A DNA stretch of 64,000 nucleotides from Sporothrix humicola. Lineage: Eukaryota > Ascomycota > Sordariomycetes > Ophiostomatales > Ophiostomataceae. The stretch is from assembly GCA_021396245.1 (NCBI GenBank), contig WNYE01000038.1:62001-126000 (forward strand). The letters run 5' to 3'. The notes beneath the pieces were generated by a model. That model saw only the letters and a list, made by a program, of their open reading frames with translations, was not told where the DNA came from and did not search any database. The position numbers were made by a program, and so were the translations under genes. Every line of letters begins with the position of its first letter. Position 1 is the first letter of the stretch. This document shows, piece after piece, positions 51,831 to 61,844 of this stretch.

Positions 51831-54800
51831 CACGACAGGTTAGAAAGAAAGGAAAGGAAAGAGGCGTAAGAAGTGAATGCCACGCCGTTCAGAGTCAACG
51901 TCTGTGTGACGTCGTCGACCAATCCGTCAACACCTCACGAAACGAGTTGATTTGTCGTCCGGCCTCAACTGCACATTCTTAGGCAGGAGGCAGCAGCAGC
52001 CAACGGCACAATTCCAAGTGCCTTCGGCTGTTAAAAGGCTGCACGATTGCCACTCAATGCGTGCAGCGATGACGCACAAAATGCACGTTTGCCGATGTCG
52101 AGATCGCAAGATGCAATCTCGGTTGTCGATGCGTTTTTGTTTCTTTCTTGAAAACTTCAAACCCCTGTCCTGCACACGTGCAACGCGGCAGTTGTGTGGA
52201 GAGATCCCAGGAATTGGGAAAAGAAGAGGGAAAAAAACGTGTGCAAGGAACACAAGCGACGCTCCCGAGGATGCGCGATCGTCGATCCCGTTTCAAAGGG
52301 ACGACGGGCTGACGAAAATCGAAGCGAGAAAAAAATGGGACAGGCAATGGGACAATGGCGAAACGTCACCAGGCGTTAGCAGACTAGTGAGCCGCTACTG
52401 CTATTTCCTCCGTCCTGGATCGCTTAGTGCGTTGAAGACGAGGGGGGCAAAGTGAAGCTAGAGGAGCCCAGACCACCGGTTTTGGGCTGAGGGCAAGAGT
52501 AAAGGGATGAACTGATGAATAAAACAGAAGGTGCCAAGAACCTTTGTGACAAAAAAGACACAAAAGGACAGGACTCGAATGTCAAAATTGCTCAACGTCG
52601 GGAAGGCGCTGGAGAATGATCTTGACAAGGAAGGAGCGATGCTAGATGGTGAGAGGGAAAGAACAAGAGAATAGAGAAGGAGCGAACCTCACAAGAAGCC
52701 CAGGAAAACAAACCTCTGGCCATGTCCTTTTATATCTCCTGTGATCCGTGCCAAAGAGCGGTCAACTGCCTCAGCTTGTTGACTGTCGAGCCTCAACCTT
52801 CTCATCCTCGCAGGGCCCCTCTTCCTGCTGTCACTTTCGTCTCCCTCGCGAACCCCCAATCTTGCCTCGCCGCTTGACTCGTTTTGTCCACAACGCATTT
52901 CGCTTCCAAGATTTTGTCTTTTTCTTGGACTCATTCCCCCCCTCCTTTTGCTCTGGCTTCCTCTCGTTGCCTCCTTTCCTTTGTTTCGCTGCGCGTCGTA
53001 ATGTCGTTCCTCGTATCTCCCTTGTCCTGCCGGCCCCCAATGGGCGTCACTGCCTGAATGAGACCCTCGAAGCCCCGGCTCCTGTCAGTTCTCCAATTCA
53101 GCTGTTGCTGTTTGCTGCCTGTCGACGGGATGAGCCATCCGCGCCCCCATTTTCGTCCGGATTCGCATGTCTGGGTCTTGGCATGAACCAAACTTTTGGT
53201 TACGTTGACCGCATTTGGACATCTTGCCCACATTTTGACTGGCCTGCTCGCCATGGTCATATTTTGACCAGCCCTTGATCAGCTTGATCATATTTTGACC
53301 ATTCTCTTGGTCATCCTCGAGTCACATTTTCCTGTCGATGTTTCCCTGCAAATCCGGCGAGTGCAGTTGAGCCTAGCAAATTAAATCGCGTCCTTGGAGC
53401 CAGGTTCCGGGCGACGTCGTATGAAAGGTGCCGACTTCTTGCCATTGTTGCAGCTTTGCATGTCTTGTGGCAGCCATCTTCTAACATTTGCTGGTTGTCT
53501 GATTGGTCGTGGGTAGCCGGCGGCAACACCATTTCTGCGTGGGGGGTAAAGCATATTGAAGAGTTGCATGGAGAGAAAATGGGTGTATGAGTGGGTGTGA
53601 GCAAAAGACTGAAAACAATTGATGATAAATATGTGTAAAGGGGGATGAGTAAAATGTGCAAAAAGAAAGGCAGAAAAAACGACAGAAAAAGAGAAACTGG
53701 CAACAGGAAAAAGGGACGCCTTTTGTCTTATATTTTCTCGCCTTTTCGCTTCCTCTGCCCTGCTGGCTAATTGTCTCAAAAGGTCAAGTGTGCGATCGGG
53801 ATGGAGCCCCGACTGGAAGCGATTTTCAAGCGCGCCAAAGCGCATTTTTGGAGACTTTTTTTCATGAAATTCCGCACTCCAAACGACAATCCATCTCCTA
53901 AAAGGACAGCGGCGGTTCAGTCCGTTGCAGAACACTGCAGAACACTACGGCACGACGTACAGTAGCTTGCTCCATCAACAGTAACAAAGGACGGGTGTCA
54001 ATCCCACATTTGGGATTAATACGAGGAAGAAGTGTTAAGGCAAAACATATCTACGGCTCCCAGTCCTCCGTCACTTGCTCGCTCTCTGAATGACCTCAGA
54101 CCAGTCGCTCCTGCCGTCCGCAAAAGACGTCGCTTGTGCATCCCTTCCCAGGCTGCCGGTCGCGGGTGGGTCTGTAGTCCGCCTGCCGGGAGGGAAGGAG
54201 TCGAAAGACGTGCAGCACGAGCTGCAAACTGACTGACAGCAGACCCTTGCTCTTTCTTCTTCGGTACTGCATTTGCCGGTTGAGGAAGCCACGGAGAAAC
54301 AGCCACGAGGGTTCGCGATAGTGTCTCCAGGCGCCATAATGGTGCCCGGAACTCTTAGTCTTTTGCTTGTCGTTTCTTGCGCTTAATATTACTTGTTCAT
54401 TGTCGGAATGGAGAGGCCGCTAGACTGATCGAAAACTTGGGGTCCGCCGCTGGCGTAAGCTATCATACATAATGATGTGCCGTAGCCCGATTGCAAGGGC
54501 CAAGCGCAAACTGTCGCGATCGCTAGACACAAAACTTCACTGGTGGAACTAAATATGACGATGCCCAGCATGAACAAAATGGGAGTTGTGCAGAGTGTAC
54601 ACATCATCTACAGTGACATTCTTCATTCTTGGCTTCTTTTGCCTTTTCGTATTATTCGTTCTTGCCCTCTTAGGTGTCGTTAGCGAGCCTTCCTTGTATA
54701 GTCGAGCGCATTGAGCGCACTTGCTCTTTCTTGACTCTGTCTTTGATAGCGGGGATGATAGTCCGTAGTTGTTCTTTCCCTCTTTGTCCACACCATCGGT

Positions 54801-55014
54801 CGAAACGCTCCAAAGCCACTATTTGTACAACCTCTTCGCAACTTCCACTTCCCCTTTCGCTTTTTGTTCCTTTCTCTTTCTACTTTCTGCCTGCACACCT
54901 GCAACGGGCCGCATCCTTCAACATCAACAACCACCCTTTGCACAGGTTTTATATACGCTCTTCCACTGCCAGCATCTCGTCTTTCCGTCGCGGGCAGCGT
55001 CGGCCCCCATCGAC
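51831..55014. promoter_or_regulatory. Divergent region between permease and monooxygenase genes
   Basis: 3.2 kb with no supported gene. It must contain the promoters of both neighbours. The + strand at 52750-53100 is C/T-rich. A cluster of inverted TGGTCA repeats lies at 53254-53313. The frame 52748-53278 (+, 176 codons) and others are not convincing. Confidence 0.45.
53254..53313. repeat. Inverted TGGTCA/TGACCA repeats
   Basis: TGGTCA-TATTT-TGACCA (53254-53270) is a perfect inverted repeat with a 5-nt spacer. A second copy, TGATCA-TATTT-TGACCA, lies at 53285-53301, and a further TGGTCA at 53308-53313 forms an inverted pair with the preceding TGACCA across 6 nt. The two copies start 31 bp apart, about three helical turns. 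This looks like a dimeric binding site array or a degenerate tandem duplication. Confidence 0.6.
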
Positions 55015-57011
55015 ATGCCACGGGACGCCATGTTTGTGGCCGACGATGTGCCTCTTGATCCACATCCGCCGATCAAGGTGAGTTTTGAGGACATACATAT
55101 ATTCTTATACAACACCCAGAGGACACCTCACATCTAACAAGACAGGTCGTAATCGTCGGTGCTGGCTTGGGAGGCATCATCACAGCTATCCTTCTTTCTC
55201 GCAAGGTCCCAAACTTGGAGTATACCATCTATGATCGCCAAGATCGCATAGTAAGTATATTATGACCAATTTTTGGCCCACAAAAATATGTGCTTCATCA
55301 GCGTTTGTTCTGCCAGTTACTAACATACCAGGGTGGCACGTGGGCTGCCAACATATACCCTGGCGTGCGCTGTGATATCCCTTCGCACTGTTACCGTATG
55401 TCAACCTCGAAAAACTACATTTCTTTGACACATTGATTTGTCTGACAATCTACGGTGATAGAACCTACGTTTGCTCCCAACCCAAACTGGTCTGAATACT
55501 ACTCAACCGGCTCCGAGATCCGTGAATACTACGAGAAGCTTGTCGACGACTACGGGATTCGGTCTCATATCCGTCTTCAACATGAGCTTCTGTCTGCAAC
55601 TTGGCAGGCCGAGGATGCTGTCTGGGATTTGGCCATAAAAGATCTGAACACAGACAAGATCTTGCATGAGACAACGCCATTTTTCATCAACTCCCAGGGA
55701 CGCTTAAGTCGGCCAAAACTACCTGATATTCCCGGCTTGCTGGACACTTTTACCGGCACTGTCGTCCATACTGCTGCGTGGGACCTAAAGATCGATCTTA
55801 CTGGCAAGCGCGTTGCAGTTATTGGCAACGGCTCCAGTGGACAACAGATTCTGCCACGAGTGGCATCAAAGGCTGCCCATGTTGACCACTACATAAGATC
55901 GCGTGTATGGATTACACCGACCTTTCAAAAGAACCTGGTCGAAGCCACAGGGGACAACCCAGGTGCACATCAGTATACAGACGACGAAAAGGCCGAGTTT
56001 TCTAGCGACCCGGTTGCCTACCTTGCTTACCGCCGTACCATCGAGGCCAACCTGCACACAAAGTTTCAGCGCAACATCCTTGGCAGCCCAGAAAACGAGG
56101 CTCTGCGTGCTGCATGCATCGAAACCATGCGCCAGCGTGTTGGTGGCAGTCAACAATGGCTTGACCGCTTAGTGCCAGATTTTGCACCTGGATGCAAGCG
56201 ACTGACACCCGCGCCGGGCTACCTTGAAACCATTATCAAAGGCGAGAAAGACCGCAGGGTGGCATACGTTGACACGCCCATCGTATCCGCCACTAAGACA
56301 GGCCTCGTCACTTCCGATGGCACCGAACGACCAGTCGACATCATCATTGCCGCTACAGGCTTCGTCAACGGTTTCGTGCCGCATTTTCCTATCGTTGGCC
56401 GTGATGGCATCGACATCCGCCAGGATTGGTCTGCCGACGGAGCCACCGGCTACCCAGAGACGTACTTTGGAGTCATGGCGCCCGATATGCCCAATTACTT
56501 CATTGTGCTACAGGCACAAGCCAATGGTGGTGGCGGGTCGATTCCATTGCAGGTCGAGCTATCGGCGACGTACATTGCCAAAGTGTTGCGAAAGATACAG
56601 CTGCAGCAGTACCGAAGCATCACTCCGAGCCGAGAGGCCACGGAAGATTTCAATGCCTACTGCTTGGGTCACTTCAGTGACAAAGTAGTCAGTGACAACT
56701 GCAGCTCGTGGCTCAAGGCACCAAAGGCAAAAGGAGACAAAGCAGAAGGAAAGGAGGGCGGTCGAACTCTTGTATGGTGGCCCGGGTCGGGTCATCATCG
56801 CATCCAGGTCTGCCTCGATCCAAGGTGGGAAGATTTCGAGTTTGAGAGGAACCGGTCACCACAGGCCCAGCGCAATCGGTATCACTACTTTGGCAACGGA
56901 TGGACGACGATCGAACGGGATGCTGGTAAGAACGCAGTGGCACTGACGGGGTATCTGCAAGAGGCTGGGGTTGCAGACCTTCGTTCTCTTCACGAGAGGT
57001 GGTATGAATAA
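55015..57011 (+). CDS. Type I Baeyer-Villiger monooxygenase (FAD/NADPH)
   Basis: Converts ketones to esters or lactones using FAD, NADPH and O2. Exons are 55015-55077, 55146-55250, 55332-55395 and 55462-57011, giving 593 residues; introns are 68, 81 and 66 nt with GTGAGT, GTAAGT and GTATGT donors. Motifs: FAD-binding GAGLGG (26-31, VVIVGAGLGGI); GGTWAANIYPGVRCDIPSHCY, the usual substrate/FAD region; the Baeyer-Villiger fingerprint FxGxxxHxxxWD at 174-185 (FTGTVVHTAAWD); the NADPH-binding GNGSSG (VAVIGNGSSGQQ) just after it. Length is normal. The exact fingerprint separates it from plain flavin-containing monooxygenases. The substrate is unknown; steroid, cyclic ketone or polyketide intermediates are all possible. 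It is divergent from an MFS permease; no polyketide or peptide synthase lies nearby. Confidence 0.93.
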
Positions 57012-57545
57012 AATTGGTGAAAGGCATCTGCATAATGACTTTAATGAATAATGATATAACGTCAATAGATTTCATGAACATAAACGTGAAATAAATATGA
57101 ATATGAAAAATAAAGGAGGAGTGGTAAAATTTAAAACAACATAAAATAAGATAAAAAATAAAAAATAAAATAAAAACGTATACAGAGTATAGGACACATT
57201 TAACCACCCTCTTTTTGTTGGCCCAACCCACAAGAGAGCCACCGCAAGTAAAAAGATCAAACGCCAGAACAAAAAACGCCGTTATCGTACCCACGGGACC
57301 ACTCCCGGTACAAAGCATGGATACATTGCCAGTAAATAGTCAAATAAATCAAACGCTGACCGAGAACACCAGAAATTAATCTCAAAATGGAAGACAAACT
57401 TCCAGGCCCGAACAAAAATGCACCCTTCTCTTCGTTATATATTCGACAATGTCTGACAAAGGAAATGGCAATGTAAAGAGTGGAAGGGGATGTCATCAGA
57501 AATGGGGCCCCATGCTGTAATAATATAGTAAAGAGTATTGCTGCA
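57012..57545. other. Convergent 3' region between the monooxygenase and the large acidic protein gene
   Basis: About 530 bp, very AT-rich (runs of AAATAAAATAAA near 57130-57175). Probably both 3'UTRs and polyadenylation sites. No gene. Confidence 0.5.
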
Positions 57546-60500
57546 TTACAGATTCACGGCATCGCCGTCCTCGTGAATCTTGAAGCCCATGCCAGTGTCG
57601 CCATCGTGGTCAGCCTTGATGTCATTGTTCTGAAGGTGTAGATGCTGGTGCTGTGGGTGCACGTTGGTCTTGTAGGCAGCAGGGCCGGGACCACTCGCTG
57701 TCGACATCAGCCGCCAAGGCCGCCGCGTGCTGGGATACTCGCTGGGCTGGCTGCTAACGTCCGAGTGATGGTCCTCCTCTTGCGGCTGCTCGGTTTGCCG
57801 CTGCTGGTCTTGTGGTTGTTGTGACAGCTGGGACTGGTGTTCTCCCTGCTGCAGTTCTTGTTGCTGCTGCTGGCCTCCGTCTTCAGCAATGTTGTCCTCA
57901 AACAACGAAAGAGATAGCGGGTTCATATTCTCGCTATCCGGCATGCTCTCATCCTCGTCATCATGGCTGATTTGGCTGTCTTGTGTGCCGGTAAGGCGCT
58001 GGCGTTGACCGCCAAATGTATGTCCAATGTAGTCCTCGTCGTCGTCCTCGTCTTCGTCGTCGTCGTTAAAGTTGTTCTCACCGTCGGACTCGATACCTGG
58101 GCGTGGCTGGTCTTTGGGAAGGAGCTGGCCGTGTGGCGGGCGGCCCTGCTCTTGGAGATACATGTGGTCGCAGTCGTCGTCGAAGCTACGGGTAGCGTAG
58201 TCGCCGAGACCCAGCATGTCCTGTTCGTCCTCGTAGACTTCAATGTCGTCTTCTCCATCGTCATCATCATCGTCGTCCTCATCGCCTTCTTGCGTCATGG
58301 GGAAGTCAAAGTCGTCGACGTCGTCACTGTCGTAGGCAGCCATAATCATATCGTCATCATCGTAGTACTGCTGAGCACCGTTGCCCAAGCCCATGACCGA
58401 AGGCATGGGACCACGGCTGCCATGCCGGCTGTTGCGAAGGTATCGCTGTTCGTTGTCGTCGCGATGCTGGCGCTGCCGCTTGCGACGACCACTGCCACTG
58501 GCAATAGACGAGGCCGAAGTAGGCGGGTGGTCTGCACCGGCGGCAGTGCTGTACGGTGTAGCGTAGGCAAACGGCGTGGTCCCGCGGACGCGTTGGGGTG
58601 CAGGCTGGTGCTGGTGACGATGCTGGCGTGCCTCCTGCTGGAGCTGTTGCTGCTCGTCGGCCGGAACGGCCCACATGGCCGAGGGACCAGGGCCAGGTGT
58701 AACGCTCGGGCTGCGGCTGTACCGCGGTGTATTGCGAGGCCAGAACTCGCCAAAGCTGGGGGAGCGTGTGCTACGGCGACGGCTGCGCTTGTTGACACCA
58801 CCGGCAGACACAGGAGGTGCAACAGAAGCAGAGGCACCAGCGTGGTTGCTGCCTGCCGAGTGAATACGGCGTCTGCTGCTGACAGACGCGCCCCGCATCA
58901 TGACTGGGCTGGCTGCCTGGTGCGGAACGGGCACTGAAGTAGTACGAATTGGAGGCGGAACGCGCCTAGCGCCCGATGCCATGGACGACGACATGAAGGG
59001 CGACAAAGACCGGCGCAGCGTGGTTGGCGCTCCAGGGTTGCCGGAACTGGATGCCATCTGGTGCAAATGCTGCTGCTGCTGAAGACGCTGTTGTATGGGC
59101 GACTGGGCAACAGTGAAGAATTGTTCAGAAGATCCAGAGGTACCGCCAATTGACACCGAGTGGGACCGCCCCGGTACAGCAACAGGAACAGGTGCTGCCA
59201 TTGGCGCCACCATAGATGGATACGAAGCACGATGGGGTGTATGGCCCCGTGCACGGCTCAATGGCGTTGTTCCACGGCTAAACGGTGTAGGAGAAGGACG
59301 GCCTAAACGGCTCGAAGTCATGACTGGTGAGGAAGACACAGATGACGACCCGGAGGTTGACGCTGTTGGCGGCTGGTCGAGCTTGCTGTCCCAAGCCCAG
59401 CATGCGTCGTCGATGCCAAAGTCATTGTCACCAAGATCGACCTGAACCTGGGGCATCTCACGCAGCTGCTGCCACGACCATCCGTGGGCATAAGAATGGC
59501 GGTCCTGCAGGTAGGCACCGGGTTGCGTGACGTAGAGACGGTGCAGCCCACCTGACGCCTTCATGACAACGCTAGCAATCATAAAGCTGGCATCCCAGAT
59601 GGCAGGCGTCAGCATCTCTGAGCGTGTGAGGAAGCGCAGCCGAGAGTCCTTGTGCACCTTACGCAAAGGAACCCAAGGTTGCTGCAGTGCAAGGAATTGT
59701 GAAGAGGCCGAGGCAGAAGACCGACGCTCAGGTCTTGCCTCGACACTATCGTTTGCAGCCATCATCTGCAGAACAGGCCCAAAGGCCGTGGCCATCGCCA
59801 TCTGCAGGCTGCGGGCATCAGCACCACGCACCGTCAGTGTCTGAACGAAGCCGCGGCTGCGCAGACGGCGGTCGATATTGCGGCCAGGAATGCAGGCGCG
59901 AGGCAGCAGACGAGGCGTATCTGCGCGTCGTGCACGCTGTGTCCATTCATCATCGCCGTTGGCATTGCTGTTGTTGGAGGGCGTCGCACCGGCTTGTCTT
60001 CTCTGAGCGGCTGCAGCGGCTGCCACGGCATCAGTGGCGCCAAAATGGACAGCTTCGACCCAGACACCCTTAAGTGGGAATGGGAGGAAGACGACCTCCA
60101 GCTGCCAAGGCCGAGAGGGTGATGGAAGTGCCTGTTGCTGCAGAAGACTGACATGTTCCTGGAGAGCCTGAAGTTGACTCAAGATGGCCGGATCCGTGAC
60201 GAGAGTTGGCCTAGATGTACGGCTATTGATACTTGCCGTTGTTGACAATGGTGCCCCAGACGCAGACACAGACACAATGCTGCTTGCTGTCACCGTGGCT
60301 GCATCGTTGTCGTTGTTCACGTGATACCGTTCAAACTCGCCAAAACGTGACTCGAGTTCAGTCACGCGGAGATCCATCTGATCATGACGCTCGAGGCACT
60401 CTTCATGTGCCTGTGTGGCAGTAAATGACTGTGAGACCAAGGATGTTGCTCCGCTGAAAGACGGGTTCTCCAGCTTGTTTAGACGCGCTTCGTGAGATTG

Positions 60501-61844
60501 GACAGCATTTGTAAGGCTTTCTGGTCCGAGAGGACGAGAAGCGGACGTGGCTGCCTGTTGCTCCAAGAGCTGCCTGAGGGGTGACCCAGACGAGGATTGC
60601 CCTGGTGCGTTTTGTGCAAGTGTCTGCAGGCCCTTGCCAGCAAATGGCCGCATATACCGCACCTGGCTGGTATAAGACGTAGTTGTAGTAGTAGATGGTG
60701 GCGGGTTTTGAGAAGGCGGTAGTAACGCAGCGTTGGGATTCGACGTTGGAATAGACTCGGCAGCGATGGCAGCGGCATCTCCTCGAACAGACATGGCATA
60801 CGGACCCCAGCTGAGAGTGTCCGGGATCGAATAATCAGCTGGGGGACCAGCGACTGAGGTAGCAACTGAAGTTGGCGCTGGTTGTGCCGGTGGTGACGGA
60901 GGAATATCAGCAGGTGTCTGAGACGCCTCAGGTGCCTCATCCTCCGTGGCTACCTCGTCCTCGACTGCCTCTGCTTCGGCAGCAGCCATGGTCAGATCGC
61001 GGCTTTCTCTCTCAGCCTCGGCGATCATGGCAACAAAAGACGAGTTCAGTTGAGCTGGAACGCCAGAAGGGAACCCAAACGAGATATCTGGAAAGTGTTG
61101 GCTGCTGTCTCGGTCCTCTTCCTGGCGGCTGCCATCCTGTTCCATATCTTGGATAGCGCTTAAAGGTTCCCGCTGCGGCTGTCGTTGCGGCTGGGGTTCC
61201 TCATTCTCCTGGAATGAAGTTGAGGATGAAGGTAATAATAAATGTGGCGCTAGGGTTTTTTCAGATGTTTCCAACGCTGCTGCTGCAGGCGCTGCAGAGG
61301 TAGTAAAGAATGATGTGGTGATTGATGCACGATCTAATGATGACCCGCCATTGGCCGTGTGATCATGAAAGCAGGCATGATGTGAACACATGCACCAGCC
61401 GGTCTGGCTGGCATCCAATCCAGAAAGGCTTCCATTGAAAAAGGCATTGGCCGGGACAAGGGCTCCTGCCCCAAAGCTTGGGGTCATGGGCGTAGCAGCT
61501 ATGCTATTGTTGCTCCGGCTCCAAAAGCGGCGGCAGCCGCACTGGGCGCCGCTAGATCCATGGCTCAGGTCGACAAAGTTGCAGGGTCCATCGGGGAGGC
61601 GTGGTGATGACTGAGGTAGCGGGGTTGATTGCTGCTGTGGTGGCTGGGGTTGTTCCTGTTGAAGCTGGAGCTGCTTCTGCTGCTGCGGTGGCACAAGCTG
61701 CGCGACGTTTGTCGGCGGCCTTGCCGCATTGTCATCGTATATATCAAAGGCAAAGGACGTGGGCGCAGCAGGGTCGTTCACATTGTTATCAATAGAAGAT
61801 AAGGCAGCAACGGCAGCAGCGGCGTCGAAGGAAGTATCGGCCAT
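57546..61844 (-). CDS. Uncharacterised large Gln-rich, acidic protein with Cys/His block
   Basis: 1432 residues in one exon from ATG 61844. I do not recognise the family. Features in order: a Gln-rich N-terminus (about 45-75); a short Cys/His-rich segment (about 85-165) with CNFVDLSHG, QCGCRRFW and WCMCSHHACFHDH, which could bind zinc; a disordered Pro/Gln/Ser linker with a possible coiled coil near 440-500; a region of higher complexity at about 580-850 (WQLEVVFLPFPLKGVWVEAVHFGATDA, RACIPGRNIDRRLRSRGFVQTLTVRGADA, WDASFMIASVVMKASGGLHRLYV) that is likely the folded, conserved part; Arg/Ser-rich stretches with NLS-like KRSRRRS; and a strongly acidic C-terminus (about 1150-1290). A nuclear regulator is a reasonable guess but not shown. 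Confidence 0.8.
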   Translation of the reverse strand: MADTSFDAAAAVAALSSIDNNVNDPAAPTSFAFDIYDDNAARPPTNVAQLVPPQQQKQLQLQQEQPQPPQQQSTPLPQSSPRLPDGPCNFVDLSHGSSGAQCGCRRFWSRSNNSIAATPMTPSFGAGALVPANAFFNGSLSGLDASQTGWCMCSHHACFHDHTANGGSSLDRASITTSFFTTSAAPAAAALETSEKTLAPHLLLPSSSTSFQENEEPQPQRQPQREPLSAIQDMEQDGSRQEEDRDSSQHFPDISFGFPSGVPAQLNSSFVAMIAEAERESRDLTMAAAEAEAVEDEVATEDEAPEASQTPADIPPSPPAQPAPTSVATSVAGPPADYSIPDTLSWGPYAMSVRGDAAAIAAESIPTSNPNAALLPPSQNPPPSTTTTTSYTSQVRYMRPFAGKGLQTLAQNAPGQSSSGSPLRQLLEQQAATSASRPLGPESLTNAVQSHEARLNKLENPSFSGATSLVSQSFTATQAHEECLERHDQMDLRVTELESRFGEFERYHVNNDNDAATVTASSIVSVSASGAPLSTTASINSRTSRPTLVTDPAILSQLQALQEHVSLLQQQALPSPSRPWQLEVVFLPFPLKGVWVEAVHFGATDAVAAAAAAQRRQAGATPSNNSNANGDDEWTQRARRADTPRLLPRACIPGRNIDRRLRSRGFVQTLTVRGADARSLQMAMATAFGPVLQMMAANDSVEARPERRSSASASSQFLALQQPWVPLRKVHKDSRLRFLTRSEMLTPAIWDASFMIASVVMKASGGLHRLYVTQPGAYLQDRHSYAHGWSWQQLREMPQVQVDLGDNDFGIDDACWAWDSKLDQPPTASTSGSSSVSSSPVMTSSRLGRPSPTPFSRGTTPLSRARGHTPHRASYPSMVAPMAAPVPVAVPGRSHSVSIGGTSGSSEQFFTVAQSPIQQRLQQQQHLHQMASSSGNPGAPTTLRRSLSPFMSSSMASGARRVPPPIRTTSVPVPHQAASPVMMRGASVSSRRRIHSAGSNHAGASASVAPPVSAGGVNKRSRRRSTRSPSFGEFWPRNTPRYSRSPSVTPGPGPSAMWAVPADEQQQLQQEARQHRHQHQPAPQRVRGTTPFAYATPYSTAAGADHPPTSASSIASGSGRRKRQRQHRDDNEQRYLRNSRHGSRGPMPSVMGLGNGAQQYYDDDDMIMAAYDSDDVDDFDFPMTQEGDEDDDDDDDGEDDIEVYEDEQDMLGLGDYATRSFDDDCDHMYLQEQGRPPHGQLLPKDQPRPGIESDGENNFNDDDEDEDDDEDYIGHTFGGQRQRLTGTQDSQISHDDEDESMPDSENMNPLSLSLFEDNIAEDGGQQQQQELQQGEHQSQLSQQPQDQQRQTEQPQEEDHHSDVSSQPSEYPSTRRPWRLMSTASGPGPAAYKTNVHPQHQHLHLQNNDIKADHDGDTGMGFKIHEDGDAVNL

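Noticed and set aside
53985..54030. Possible tRNA-like TCAATCCCA element
   Set aside because: No matching A-box, anticodon arm or acceptor pairing could be found around it.
41311..57011. Secondary-metabolite gene cluster
   Set aside because: Regulators, a permease and one oxygenase are present but no polyketide synthase, peptide synthetase, terpene cyclase or prenyltransferase.
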